64,000 bases of DNA from Topomyia yanbarensis (taxonomy: Eukaryota > Arthropoda > Insecta > Diptera > Culicidae), in NCBI RefSeq assembly GCF_030247195.1, contig NC_080671.1, positions 412,558,044 through 412,622,043 of the forward strand. Reading direction: 5' to 3'. Numbering within the stretch: the stretch's first letter is position 1; each line of letters begins with the position of its first letter. Below are positions 10,745 through 23,800 of this stretch, one piece after another. The notes beneath the pieces were generated by a model. It saw only the letters and a list, made by a program, of their open reading frames with translations, was not told the origin of the DNA and did no database searches. A program made the translations under genes and the position numbers.

Positions 10745-13559
10745 TATATGGACCACATAGCAATGATCGGCTGCAAGACCTGACACCACGTTGGCTACTA
10801 AAAGATTAAAGTATCAATTTCATAAAACAATTAGGATATGCAGAAAAATCTTAATATTTAAGTAGACATTTGAATAGTTTTTCTTACTTGTTTGACAATA
10901 TTGCTGAACATATTGTGAAGCCTTGGATGTAAAAAGCAAAGCAAAGCCTTGATACTACCTTCTATTTCGACAGACTTCCCAGATTCTCAATGTACAGAAC
11001 AATTGAAGAGTTACAATCCCACTGATTGCTAACAATCCTTCCTGGCTGGATTTCGAACATACGACGGAGGTCATCATCGCCTTTGATCCGCCAGGCCAGG
11101 GCCAGTCTTGAATATATTTTCGTTTCAACTTAAAATATCAGAGAATTGAGTAAATTCGCGGGATACCACAGAGCTGGTAATTGCAAGATGCCAGATCAAG
11201 AAAATAGGAGTTGAACTGTTTCTCAGCATCAACAAATCGCCTGCCAGACCAGAAGATTTGAAACAAATTTGGCACTCTGTTCATTCGAACATCCTCTGGA
11301 TATTTTTCAACTCATTTCGAATTAGCGTCTTCTACACCTTTTAATCGTGAAGTGTAGAATAATTTGCTACAAATTTCGGTGTGTACAGATGAGCCTGTTC
11401 GGAGGCCGCGAGGATTCCGACGGGTACCCGACCAGAAGGAAATAACACAATTATAACTCATGCTGATATTTTGTTACGAAAAATTTCCTATCAAATTTTG
11501 TTATAAAGTAGAATCCGTTAGGTGTTAAAATAACAAAAATTCTAACAAAAAATTCTCTACTGATATCAAATTTATAACAAACGTTGATAGCAAAATAACA
11601 CGATCATAACAACTTGAGATAGCTTAAATGACCCCAACATAGCTTGTATTACTTATTGTATAATATCAACGATTTTAGCGTGCACGTTTAAAAATAGAAT
11701 ACGAGAAAAATAAAGCATACATTAGGACGCTTTTTGCTTTGGAGCAAAAAGCTTCATGCAGCAAAAGCTTTTATAGCATTGCCAAATGATTGCATACCTG
11801 CTGGCTGATTGTTATTGTGAATATATGACACGCAGATTATTATTTGTCGATATTGCCGCTTTGAACCTGGGTATTCTGAGTTTGATGAGGTAGTTTCCTG
11901 CATGAACCAACGACGTTGTTTTCGACTGATGTTTAATGTTAGCATAATATTCCACGCATCCGTCAAGGGCAAAACGATTATAGATGTAGAAAACGTTTCC
12001 AGAACGCACACATTGAACTTTGCCCAAGCCTACGTGCTGTTTGTTTTCCTGGTGTCATACGCTTTTTTTTATTCAGTTTTACTCACTAATACAGCTGTCT
12101 ATATGACGATAGACTGAATAGCTTTATAATATCTTTTCAGATTAGGAAAGAGGGGCTATTTTTAGATTCCAAATAGTTTTCTTTGGCGCTTCTCCTGTAC
12201 GTTAATGTGTTTTACACGGTTTTTAAAAATATTGCGGATATTTTACGTACATTATTTTACGGCGAATACGACAAATCTTATCCAGGATTCCTCGTAAATT
12301 CAAAGCAACATATGAGTTTTGAGGTTTCATTATTTTGTCTCTTTTTGGCATTTTTGATGTGGGAAAGACTAAACAAACCAGTACAATTATCTCGCACCTA
12401 ATAAATTGCTAGAAATGCAAAATCTTTCACAGAAGTTATATCTATCAACTGCGAATATAACAGATGTATGAGAAAATTCGAGAAATTGTTGATGTTTCTT
12501 TGATGGGACGGATTCTTGAATATTTCATGTTTTTTCTGTTACACATTTTTTTCCAAATTTGCTTAAATTTTAAGGAGGAAATTAACAATATTTTTGCATT
12601 AAAGTTTTTAGATATTTCAAGGATTATCTAAAACGCATTCAAATCACTTGTCAGTTCAACCATTAAATATCAAATTTATCTTACGGAGCATGAAGAGTTA
12701 TAATACTCATGTAAACTCAAACACTTTTTATGCGGAGGATAAAATAAAAAAGTCGCGATAGTTTAAAAATTCAAAAAACGCGCAACCTAGAAACCCACAA
12801 ACTGGATAAGGTTTGAGTGTTCATAAAAACCCGCATAAATTGGAGAAATCGCACTGAAAGTCTTATCAATATCCTCAAAATACGCTACGAAAATTTTGGA
12901 GATCAGAATACTATATATTTGGAGATCAGTATATATCAAATAGTTTTTGTGACCTAAAAATTCGTTTTCGCAATATGCAGTTTAGATTAGAGGAAAATTA
13001 ATTATATACTCATTTGACTAAGCCATAAAAACTAGTCTTAAAATGCTTTTTGATTTCAATTCGCGCTCCTTCATTACATGTGGACTGTTTCATACTACCT
13101 CTTACTCGAAGTAATGTGTCAGACGAGTGTCTCAGAAAATAGGCAAGTGTCATCTCTTAATCCAACTGCAACCAAGAAAGTTCATCAAACACCTCACTGA
13201 CAAGTTCTCCGACCACTTGCATATAAAACATATCTATACTCAAAACGCGAAAACGAATTTTGAAAATCCAAATAAAAAAATCAAAAACTTCGAAAATTCG
13301 CTTTAAAAAGTTGAATTTCGACGCATAAAAAGAGACTTCAGTGTATAAGCAAATAGACTGTCATTTGTGTAACCGTTAGCATTCAAAGATGATTGTGAAA
13401 GAATATATAACTTACTGTAACATCATCGTTGTATGCGTACATTAATATCATATTAATAATCCAATGATAGCACCAGAAGATATAATCTTGATATAAGTTT
13501 TCATGCATTCCTGCTCGGTATATCATAAAGATAACACAGAGAGTAATAAATATCTACAT
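10745..13559. other. AT-rich intergenic sequence
   Basis: No gene is supported. At 11,420-11,620 there is a cluster of ATAACA/TGTTAT words on both strands that looks like a decayed inverted-repeat element. At 12,027-11,812 a minus-strand frame of 71 codons reads GNVFYIYNRF followed by EYYANIKHQSK, faintly like a FLYWCH zinc finger but without its cysteines; I do not call it. Plus-strand frames at 11,902-12,117 and 12,183-12,401 contain hydrophobic stretches but no known domain. Confidence 0.4.
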
Positions 13560-13779
13560 GAGATATAAATTTGATAGCTTTCTGTTATGATGTTCTGATC
13601 GGGTAGAGATTCTTCACATTTCATTTCGATCAAGTTCATATGAGTCCTAGCCTGCATAGTTCTAGTTTTCCGTCCTAAGTTTAGAACTGATTCGCTCTGA
13701 AACACCTCTCCGTCTTTCAGTTTCATAGCTTTTGTTTTCCTTAATCTTAAATGTGCCGAAAATAGCTCACAAAATCCAG
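13560..13779. mobile_element. Copy of the 43.24-kb MITE family, one end intact
   Basis: Read on the minus strand from 13,779 it matches the inverted-repeat element at 43,240-43,416 (ATTTTCGGCA, AAACTGAAAGACGGAG, TTTAGAACTGATTCGCTC region), with TA at 13,780-13,781 at its end. It extends beyond the short version and shares the extension with the copy at 25,578-25,905. The distal end is not clear. Confidence 0.6.
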
Positions 13780-13781
13780 TA

Positions 13782-13967
13782 GAACTTTGCATCTGTTAAA
13801 ACATAGTAACATATTCTGAGTGTAGGAAACCGACCTATTTTTGCGAGGTCTGCAAAGTCTAAGGTCTCCTTAGACACAGTGCTTTCTCTGAAAGAGTTTC
13901 GCATGAGCTGGGTCATTGGCATTTTTTCGGTCGTCTTGATGTCATCGTTGTTTTCGGTGGCGTTCAT
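13782..13967 (-). CDS. Unrecognised open frame interrupted by a MITE
   Basis: From an ATG at 13,967 in a good context (AAAACCATGAAC) the minus strand reads MNATENNDDIKTTEKMPMTQ and continues for about 62 codons with balanced codon use, until the MITE begins at its TA site (13,780-13,781). I do not recognise the product. It could be the start of a host exon or of a retroelement Gag. The neighbouring sequence gives no continuation in the same frame on the other side of the MITE. Low confidence that it is a gene. Confidence 0.25.
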
Positions 13968-14439
13968 GGTTTTGGAATATTTCCTGCATATTGCCGAACG
14001 CTGAATTCATCCTCGGGATAATAGAAGTTCAAATTACAGTCTTTCGATCGCTGATTGGAATGGAATTCGAAAGAACATTTGAACTCTGGCTATCCTCTCC
14101 TTCGAAGTGAATACCATCTTCTAGAGCGACGGAATTTTGAATCTTAGCCAGAGAAAGTGAACGTAAGAATTCTCAGGTGCCAAATCATCATAAACTGGGA
14201 AATATACAAGGAAAGAATCTGGAAAGAGAGGACAGAAAATTAAACACCAGCAAACCCAAATTAGGTGGCTGGATACTCATTACTTCTAAAATGACGTACA
14301 TTATCAGCTACATCTGAAGTAGCACGATGAAAAATGAGCTTCAGCAGCCCTAAGCAAGAGGCTCTGGATGGATTCGATAGAAATTGCATTTATCCAATAA
14401 CCGTGGGCAGTAGGCAATCGTGTTCGCGGATTTTCAATA
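13968..14439. other. Degenerate sequence upstream of an RT scrap
   Basis: The plus strand is full of stops, but the stretch leads into the reverse-transcriptase remnant that follows and probably belongs to the same fossil. No motif can be named before about 14,440. Confidence 0.35.
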
Positions 14440-14765
14440 CAAAGATTTGAGTTGATTTAATGTCGCCCTTCATCGATATTGACAATACTTAATTAGATTG
14501 ACAATCTTCCCAACAATCAATTCAGCGTTCTGCTGAATCAAAGAGGATAGAGCGTTCCACGGTCAAATGGGTTATTGAAATGTTATGTTGCCGGACTGTG
14601 ATAGCAGCCTTCGAAAGCGAGACTAGAGCTACGAAAACCACTAGTTGCTGTCCTCAAGGAGGAGTGCTGTCACTCCTTCAGCGGTTTCTGGTATAATACG
14701 AACTCTTGAATGAACTGAAAGGTCTGTAATACGAAGTAGAGGGTTACGCAGACAATACTTTTAGT
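14440..14765 (+). pseudogene. R1-like non-LTR reverse transcriptase fragment
   Basis: The plus strand reads MSPFIDIDNT, a decayed version of the FxDIExAFD motif. It then reads VKWVIEMLCCRTVIAAFES and CCPQGGVLSLLQRFLV, the RT motif with the conserved PQGGVLSPLL. After two stops comes YEVEGYADNTFS, where YADD has become YADN. The spacing of the three motifs is right for an R1- or Loa-type element. The sequence before 14,440 and after 14,765 cannot be aligned by eye. It is a short, dead fossil. Confidence 0.8.
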
Positions 14766-17700
14766 TATTATTGATCTAGATTTGTAAATCCAAGTAATTT
14801 GGCACCCATTTTAGTAAGTTTTGCATCATTTTGATATCATGGAGGTATCAGTTTATATGAAATAATAAAATAAATAAAAAAAAACTGAATAGATTTATAC
14901 TTGAAGGCTACCTTGCTCAGTCTTTCAATTTTTTCGGCAAATGAGGATTTATTTAGTTCTTAACTATTATGTGCCCGACGCAGTACCCGTGTACCTTTTC
15001 AGGTTTCCATTAATTAAATTCCCATGTTTTATCCATAGCTGGAAATTGAAACTCTGTGACATCTTAGAACTTCACTAAGTCAAGCTTTTGGGTTAATAAT
15101 ATTGTTGATATAGTAAGGGGGAGTAAGGATGGGCTCCTGAATTTTTTTACTACGCAACAGGTCGACGTGGGTGCCCGGGTACCCACAAAACTGAAATACT
15201 ATTAACTAAGGTAATTTCCAACCGATTTTGATACTTTTTGGTGTTTTGGATTCGGGAACTCATCTACTTTTAGACTTGGTAAAAATAATTGGGTTGCTTC
15301 ATTCGGTTCCCGGGAATCCGGATTTCCGGAAGCATGTTCCAGTGCTGGGATACTATTTGTGAATTTCAATGGAATACTAGCAATATGGATATCAAAATTC
15401 TTGGAATTGCATCAGTAGGCTATATCTCATGGTTTTAGAACCATTTGGTCATTTGACCCAGGAACTGACATTCCGGAGCAGGTTCCCGTGGGGCCGTGAG
15501 TGGCCATTCCATTCCAATTCCATTTTTCAAATTGCCATAGGTTCCCGTAACAACAAATAACAGACTTCCGAGACAATTTGAAGAGTTTTGATACTCATAT
15601 TGCTAGGACATTTTTAAAATTTACGAATCATGCCCTAGTACTGGAACATTACTTCGGAAAATCCGGATTACCGGATTAATTTAATACTCATTGTTAAATA
15701 GATGATAATTGGTATTATACAAAGTATTTCAATATACTGTAAAATTCTATTAACCAAAATTCGTAACATTTGTGTCCAACTAGAATAAAAGATTCTGAAA
15801 ACCTTTAAAACTGCTAAAATTGTTTTATTTCAGTGCTTTATCAATGTACATAAAGTTTCATCCATTTTAACATGTTGGACTATTGAACAATAAAAATTAT
15901 TGCGAATTTTAGCTTGAAATAATTTGAAATAATTGCCAACTAGTTTCACAAAAAATTGTATTTAAAATAAGCAAACTCTTAAAAATAAATTTGGCACATC
16001 CCACTCTAAAGGAAAATAAAAACTCGCTTGTAATTTATTACTCCTGCTCAAATTTGAGATTTATTTGTTTTATAAAAAATTGACACTTTACGAAGCTGCG
16101 TGAAAATAAGGAAAAGTCAAATTTCGATTTTTTGTAGTTTTTGTACCCAAAAACCGAATAATATACTCGAAAAGTATAGCAAATCAATATTTTATAAGTT
16201 TAGAGTAAAAATCATTACAAATTAAAATGATTCGGTAGACTATTCTGGTTTAATAAGCGATCTACAAAAAAAGTTTCGAGTGATCAAAGTCACCCCGATG
16301 ATCAAAGTCACCTCGGCTTACGGTACCCTCGTTGCACTGTTAAATGGTTTTTTTTGTTGGCCACATAACGGTTAATGAAATTGGTACTGTATTTATCATA
16401 TGATGAAACTGGATACATCTGACAGTGAAACCAAATACAAATATGTTGGTGTTTAGTGAAATAAACGCACATTTATTATCTAAATAAACATTGGAAGGAC
16501 ATTTCGTATCACCCGAAATCAAATTTAACTGGAACAACAATTTTCTGTGGCTACTGTGTGTACTATTTTCAAAAAAAATGCATTGCACTTTCAGAGAGAC
16601 TAGCCATTAATCCTCGTACATAAAAATGCTCTCATCTGCAATGTTTTATTCTGGAAAGTGGTGTATTGAAGTATGGCTATCAGCTGTAAGAAAGTTTTGA
16701 CACATAAATGGTTTTCCAGTGATCGGTGATTGGAGTTCATATTTTTATTCCAGTATTGTCATTATTAAAATAAATTTTAACAATTTTGGGATTACTACTA
16801 CCTCAGTTTCAAGGTTAACATGTGTCCACAGTTTTTGGAATGCTCAATTGATGTTCAAAACAGAAAGTTCCCAAAATGTTTATCAGACAATACTGTTGAA
16901 AAATAATTTTGGGGATTAGGATATAAGTAACAGTGAGAGCTTCTTTTTGTTTACTTTCTTTTTCGATTATTACGAAGTCACTATAACACTTTGCACTAAT
17001 TTTCCGGTAGATATCGAAAGCCGATGGTTTTTACTAGAATATTATGCAAAGTTCTAAATGTTGAAACAACCGAGTAACGAACAGAAGAGAACGATCCCAA
17101 AGAGAATCTTTTATTGTTAATTATGTCCTATTCTAAATGTTCTCCGAAATTGTTATAATAATAAATACTGTTTTGGTTGGCTATGCCACTGAATCCGTGC
17201 CCACAGCAAATTATATGCGACGTACATTTATCAAATTATTCTTCGAAAAGAGGTGCGCGTCCGTATACCAGTCATAGTTATTTGTCTACACTCAAATCGA
17301 ATCCTCGGGAGCGTAAATGTATTTGTTTCTCGCTTTCGAACTGTGAGCTAGAAGTTTTAGCTCACAGTTCGAAAGCGAAATATTAAATGATTCGTTTATG
17401 TTCAACCAACCTGATACTTGTGCAATACTGTATCAAACTTCACAGCTACACATTGTTAGCTACACAGTGCAGATATAACTTGAATAACACATACCAACGT
17501 CTCCATGTACAATGGTCGGAAACGGCAAAAACGTGAACTTAATTCACTAGAGGTCAGACCATCGAATATATTCACATTGTGTCTTTGGAGGAATTGTTCG
17601 TAATATCACAATCTGATAAAAATTTAAAAAATTAGGCATTGCTTACTATAATCGAACTATAAAAACTATCTTTCAATTCTGAATATGTAGAAAGTTGGCC

Positions 17701-18149
17701 TCTTCGACAAAGTTGCTCGTGATGAAGAATTTTGTTGAATAATATGAACTTGTAAGGACTAAAAGTTATCGATTTATAAAGCGTTTTCTATAGCTAATAT
17801 AACTTTTTCTATTGTGACTTATCGTGCAAGCGATGTTCCAGATAAATATGGAGGCAGTCAAACCACACAATATTGTTGAAGACTCTATGTAAAAATACTC
17901 ATTAGTTTCAAAGTTATTGAAGATTTTTTATTTTTTTTACACCAACTTTAACTACGTATAAGAAAGAAAGGGGAAAACCAAAATGGACGAGCAGGCATTT
18001 TTTTTAATCTTTAGTCTACGCACAATAAAGGTAAGAAGGTGTAATCCGTGACACTCTAGAACCTTACAAATAAGGTAAACTGACTTTTTCCATATAATAA
18101 TTCCACCATATCCTGAAATATACACAATTTGATAAAAATTGCCTAATAC
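14766..18149. other. AT-rich intergenic sequence with one decayed inverted repeat
   Basis: No gene is supported. Between about 15,255 and 15,700 two segments are diverged inverted copies: GAATCCGGATTTCCGGAAGC near 15,315, and its reverse complement in mutated form near 15,635-15,680, each next to a GTTCCAGT/ACTGGAAC word. The rest is AT-rich with runs of A and T. The perfect hairpin at 17,330-17,378 is listed separately. Confidence 0.45.
17330..17378. repeat. Perfect 21-bp hairpin, 7-nt loop
   Basis: TCGCTTTCGAACTGTGAGCTA at 17,330-17,350 (here CGCTTTCGAACTGTGAGCT is the core) is followed by the loop GAAGTTT and then the exact reverse complement at 17,358-17,378. No coding frame or known RNA matches. 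It may be the relic of a very short inverted-repeat element or a snap-back replication product. Confidence 0.85.
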
Positions 18150-19863
18150 TTGACGAATTTCGCGCCAAATCGAATTCAGAGTTGGCAGCACCCTCTCAGA
18201 TTCTAATGAAACTTTCTGTACATGAAGACTTTGTCACAAAAAACCACTTTGCATATTTTGTTTTTCCAAAAATTATCTAGACTGTCTTTTGAAAAGGGCC
18301 AAACTTTTTTTACCAATTTTTTTCAAATGGCTATAGTCTAAAAATGACAAATCCTACAAAAAATGTTGTATGTTGTTCACAAAATTAGTCAAATTTTCAA
18401 ATAAAAATATTGAAAAAATCTTCATTGACTCCTACACTGAAAAAAATCGATTTTAAAAATTTAAAGTCGATTTACAAAAAAAAAAAACATTTTTGATTTG
18501 GACGAAATTTTGTTCCAAGATAGTTAATTATGTTACCTATCTACCGTCAAAAATTCAAGTTGGGCACTTTTAAGGAAGAAAAAATCATTCGAAAAAAAAC
18601 TTTTCGTTGTCCAAACTGAATTTTTTTCTTCAGTGTATTTTTATCGAAAACTAAACCAATGAAAGTCATAATCATCTCAGAATCCAACAAAACTCAGTTT
18701 GTGAGAAGATATTGTCTAATTAAGCAACTAAGCATATTTTTATTAAGGGGTTAACTACTTTTTCATTTTTCATGAAATCGAATTTTTTTATTACTTTATT
18801 TGAAAGTACAACTTCTTGAGAATGCTCTCCAAAATTTTTATTAGGATCCGAGAAATAAATCGATAGTTACAGCGCTTCCAAGAGCAGTGGTAATTTGAAA
18901 TTTTAAACTCGATTATCTCGAAATGTCGTTTTACTAAAAATTGTTTTTCCGTAATCACGATTGCCGAAAAACTACTCAATCAATTTTCTTAATTTTTTTT
19001 TTCAATTGATCGTAATTAATTTTTCTCGTTTTTTAACGATTCTCTTTCTATTTATAAATTTTTGTTTCTTGGATAAGAATTTTTTAATACAATTTTTAGA
19101 GCTTAAAGCAGCGATTTTTTACTAAAAACGTTCTGGAATGTAGGAAAAAAATATTCTTTATTCAACTAATCGTTAAGATACGAGGAATACTCATGCACTA
19201 ATGGAATTTTTTGAGTTTTGGGATTTTAGATGATCTATTGATCTCCAATCGTGATCATTTCAAACCTCTTAAATAAAAAAGAGTTTTGGGGAAAAAGCCA
19301 TAACTCCGCCAATTATCAATTTATTTTTATAAAATTATACTTGTTTATTTTACTGAAAAATGTACTACCAAATCATTATAAATTTGATGTAACGAAATCA
19401 TTGCTTTATTCCTTCACGTAAATTCAAACTTTCTTGACATTTTTATCATTAAAAGGTATGTAACCCCTAAATCAAGAATCCCATTGAAAAGAGTTTATGT
19501 CATTAAACAAATATTCCATTATTACTTTTTTATTTTTTTGTTTAGTGCTGAGAAAGAATCAGAGAAAGCAATAACCACCACAACATTATGTATTGAATTT
19601 TACATAATTATTTATTTATTTTTATATATTACATTTGTCTTAAAACTCTCTTCATGCATGCTACTTTGTATTATTTCTATACAAGGAAAAAAATTTTGGT
19701 TCATCTTCTGAATTAGAAAACTTTTTCGTCTCTACTTTGCCCCCAGGAATAGACACAAAACTGTGGAATTTTTTGTGTTCCAGATATTGGTTTGGCGTTA
19801 TTATAAGCTCTTAGAGCTCTTCTGACATTTTGTTGTACTGTTCAGTGAGCATGTAGCAGAAAA

Positions 19864-20127
19864 TTAATTTTGTGATATTTTATCAGTTTGTTCAACTGTC
19901 CAAATATATAACTCTCGGGGACTTGTTATGGTATTTCCATAGCCGCGAGCAAGACTGGCTCTTTTTGCCATTCGATTGAGAGTGCCACCAATAGCATCGT
20001 AGAGTCCTTTTCCATGGGATGCTGCAACAAAATGCCATTCTGCGATTAACTCATACTTTGACTGGAACCTACACAAGCTTGCAATGTTTTTCTTATTTTT
20101 GTATTGTGCTGCTTCTCCATCAGACAT
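19864..20127 (-). pseudogene. Transposase-like fragment (SDG...HGKG...D..GG motif)
   Basis: The 87-codon frame begins MSDGEAAQYKNKKN and continues AEWHFVAASHGKGLYDAIGG, then TLNRMAKRASL. A pattern of an SDG followed by QYKNK, then a hydrophobic EWxF, SHGKG and a D-x-x-GG is, as I recall, common in uncharacterised invertebrate transposon proteins with a DDE-type core; I cannot name the family with confidence. The frame is only a fragment: upstream in the same frame a stop precedes FMSDG, and no matching N-terminal or C-terminal parts were found between the long inverted arms. It presumably once mobilised the surrounding element. Confidence 0.6.
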
Positions 20128-20204
20128 AAACTAAGTTTTAAAAAAGTTTGTCAATTGTTTCATAAAATTTATCAGTTTTGAGAGGAATAAATGAACTGCA
20201 GTAT

Positions 20205-20275
20205 CAAGTCTTTCAGTCTTTCAGTCTTTTAGTCTTCCAATCTTTCAATCTTCCAGTCGTCTGATATTCCAGTCT
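20205..20275. repeat. Short tandem repeat, unit about TTTCAGTC
   Basis: Eight or so degenerate 8- to 10-bp units related to CTTTCAGT and CTTCCAGT follow each other inside the long-TIR element. It is a simple minisatellite with no coding role. Confidence 0.75.
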
Positions 20276-20856
20276 TCATTCAAGTTTGTTATGAATATAT
20301 ATTAAATTCGTTACTGATACTTTTTGCATGTATCAGGCAACTTGCAGCTGGGAAAATGGATTCTGAGATGACTATGACTTTCATTAAAAAAATACGCCGA
20401 AAAAAAAAGTTTTTTTCAAATAACTTTTTTTCCTTAAAAGTGTTCAACTTGAATTTTCGACGGTAGGTATGGAACATAATTACCTATCTTGCAACAAAAT
20501 TTCATCCAAACCAAAAATGGTTTTTTTTGTAAATCGACTTTAAATTTTTAAAATCGATTTTTTTTCAGTGTAGGAATCAATGAAGAATTTTTTCAATATT
20601 TTTATTCAAAAATTTGACTAATTTTGTGAAAATCACTCCTACAACATTTTGTTGTAGGATTTGCCTTTTTAGACTATAGCCATTTGAAAAAAAATTGGCA
20701 AAAAAGTTTTTTTCAAAAGACAGTCTAGATCATTTTTGGAAAAACAAAGTATGCAAAGTGGCTTTTTGTGACAAAGTCTTCATGTACAGAAAGTTTAATT
20801 ATAATCTGAGAGGGTGCTGCCAACATTTGTTCGAGTTGGCGCGAAATTCTTCAAAG

Positions 20857-23800
20857 TGACTTAAAATGCAAAATCGTCAATATTCGATAGGATTTATGTT
20901 ATTATAACTTATGCTATTATAACTAGGAAGAACTGGTCTTTCATATTATATACTTCATTCAACCGGAAACTACCAGAAAATCAACTTTTTCAATTTGAAG
21001 CAAACTTGAAAATTTTGAATTTTATATATAATACGCATGTGTCCATGATGTTCAGTAAATATTAAGGTAATTTATTGAAACTAGAAATACATAATATAAC
21101 TCTACAAGTCTTCTTTTACAATTACGATGGCTGTTTTAATTAAAATCGCTTCAGACTTGAACTCTTGAATTAAACTTACAATATTTGGGGATAAAATGCA
21201 ACACAAAAAGAAACTGAAATTGATCGATTGGTCCCTCTTATAACATAGGTACCAAACGATGCGGAAATCATCACACTACACAATAAAACAGCAGATAACA
21301 ATGATAACTGAATTTAAGATTTTTAACTTTTCATCAGGTTTTGAATTAATTTACTCCTCTGTGGCGTCGAAGCGTATTGAGGCTTCTTCGCACAATGTCT
21401 AAATTTGGAGTGCCAAATTTTCATCAAATTGAATGGGATTTCAGAAGAAGGCCGCTATCTTTTATTTCTTTTCTGGAAGAATGAGTGATGAACGATGATA
21501 ATGTATTGAAATCACAACCAGTGCATGGACTAGACCAATGGCTTTTAACATTATGGACAAATTATGCTAGCGAACAAGCTTCATTTTACTTTTGTTTAAG
21601 GGCCAAAAGGGTTGGATCCATAAGCAAAAGTTCTTATGCGCACTCGACAGGGACAGTGCCAAGGAACTAAGAATCTCTTTTCTGTTTCTTAGATGACCCC
21701 GGACATGTCGAAAAAATCAAACAATTCGATAGACTGCTTTTTTCGGAAATCGAATAATTTCAATAGACAATTTCATTACAATAATGTATTGATCACGATT
21801 TCACTAGTTGCACAATTCGTTTTGGAAAAGACTGATTGAGGAACAATAGCTATTTTTTTTTAAACATCGTTGAAGCTGAAAAATTCTACGTAGTCCAGAA
21901 GCAAACAATTGTCTTGTACGAATTGGACTCATGTTCAGACAGTACAACCTTCGGTGTAAGAGTATAGCTTTGGTTATGATAGATTTAAATGAACCTACCA
22001 ATTCAATTAAAAACTGATTGATTGGAACAAAACCAGTGCCTACAGATTACTGTGAATCATTGCAGCACCAACAGCTCTTATTCACCGCAAAGATTGATGT
22101 GCCAATTTAGATTCGCTCCGTTGCGGCTAGTTTCGGCGTAATAGTTCAGTTGGTTTCAATTAGACCATCGCCGAATGGCTCCTGCATCTGCAAAGCGACC
22201 ACCAACGAACGTTGAATCAATTCTGTTACCGTGTAGCTACTATTAGAAGGCTACCAGGATTATATCACTGCGTGCAGCTGTGCGGATAGTGAGGATCCTT
22301 TCCATTGTGCCTGCCACCACGTAAGTAGTGCAGATCATTACGCTCCTCGGTTCCCAGACCCAGCTCAAGCAATGAGTCGGTTGTTGTATTGCGATTTCAT
22401 TGTCGCAGAGCACACATCATATGGCTGGTGTTGAACAAAATCAGCGAGCTTTCTACATGGAGCGGGGGTAGTTAGGGGATGCTGTCTAATAGTGCCATGA
22501 AGCAAAATGGTTACACGTGATTGGATCCGAGGGGTGTGATAACAAAGATCACGAATAGTACCTTTTCAAGATGCTGTTTTATTTTGAAATCGTTTCATAA
22601 AACAGGGACCCTCATAAAATTGTGTTTTTTTATTTCTAAAAAGCATGAAATATTTTATCGTGAGACATAAACAACTGTTTCGATTCCCCCCGAAAGTGCC
22701 CTCATCATTTCTGAGGCATTGCATGCGTACCATAGGTCCCCCTAACACGAACCAGTCGATTCTGCACGCACGATCTGTGCTTGCACTTCATTTCATGTTG
22801 TCCCATTATGGGACAGTGTGGTTTGAACGCCTTGCCTTGCTATGGAGCAGGACATTGTCACGCAGCAGCATTAGGGTTTGAACATTCACCCATTATTGGA
22901 GCTATCATTGCGACCCTGCTGAACCGCACCTGCCTCGTTTACCATTGCTCTCTGGGAATATACATGCGGTTTTGGAGAAATCAACACACCACCCCATAAA
23001 ACGAGACAGAACCGTTCATTTCATGGATATTCAGAATATTACTGCAAATGGCTGGGGAAGATTCTTTAATTAAAATGAGAAAACCCCGTGTTTGATGAGC
23101 CCTACGCGCCAATTGCTCACTATTGTCCAGCTACACCTACAGGTAACATGAGTCCGTGTTTCAAAATCAAACTATCCGTCCAGCTACGGTTAGCCAATTC
23201 CGAAACACATTCATCTCGAAACAAGTGGCTCCCCCGTTCGGTTTCTCCCGAAAGATACAATCAGATCCTGATGTGATAATGAAATTAATTAAAATCACTT
23301 TACTTGCGGCCGAAGAGCGTCACAGAACAGTCTTGGGGACTGGCATGCTATTTTGACCTAAGCTCTAGCAACCGTTTCAAAAGGGTGCGCCTGCTGGGGG
23401 CTTGTACATCACCACCACCACCACCAGCAGCGCCGTATTCATAGTGGTTTTAGCAGAAGTGGTACCTAATCTACACAGGAGCGTGATTTAGCATGTGCAA
23501 TGAGTGTCTGGTGATGTGTCCACCGGGTAGCGTGTAGAAGTCACTGCACCTAATTTCAATAAATTTAAACCAACAGGCAGGCAGCCTTCCGATGGGTGCT
23601 CTACGTAACTCATTTGGTCGTTCCGAACAGGGTCGACCGTCGCGTCGGTGGACGAATGTAACTTTAGGCATACCTTTGTTTCTGATGATTTGACCAATTT
23701 CAAGGTGTTGGATTCGCTCAAAACAGACTGAGCTCCGACTAGGTTAATCACGATGATGCACAGAACATGATTGTGAGGGACTTAGTTTTTTGCGCCAAAT

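Larger units (their letters stand above)
18150..20856. mobile_element. TIR element with ~500-bp inverted repeats and a transposase fragment
   Basis: The left arm (about 18,150-18,686) and the right arm (about 20,357-20,856) are inverted copies with scattered differences. They share GAATTTCGCGCCAA at the outer edge, then TTGGCAGCACCCTCTCAGAT, TACATGAAGACTTTGTCAC and, inside, GAAAGTCATAATCATCTCAG. The 1.7-kb interior holds the minus-strand transposase-like fragment at 20,127-19,864 and a short tandem repeat. The outer limits are blurred, so I cannot name the target duplication or the superfamily with certainty. Confidence 0.72.

Noticed and set aside
11812..12027. FLYWCH-type zinc finger
   Set aside because: The GNxFYxYNR stretch is suggestive, but the metal-binding cysteines and histidines are not in place.
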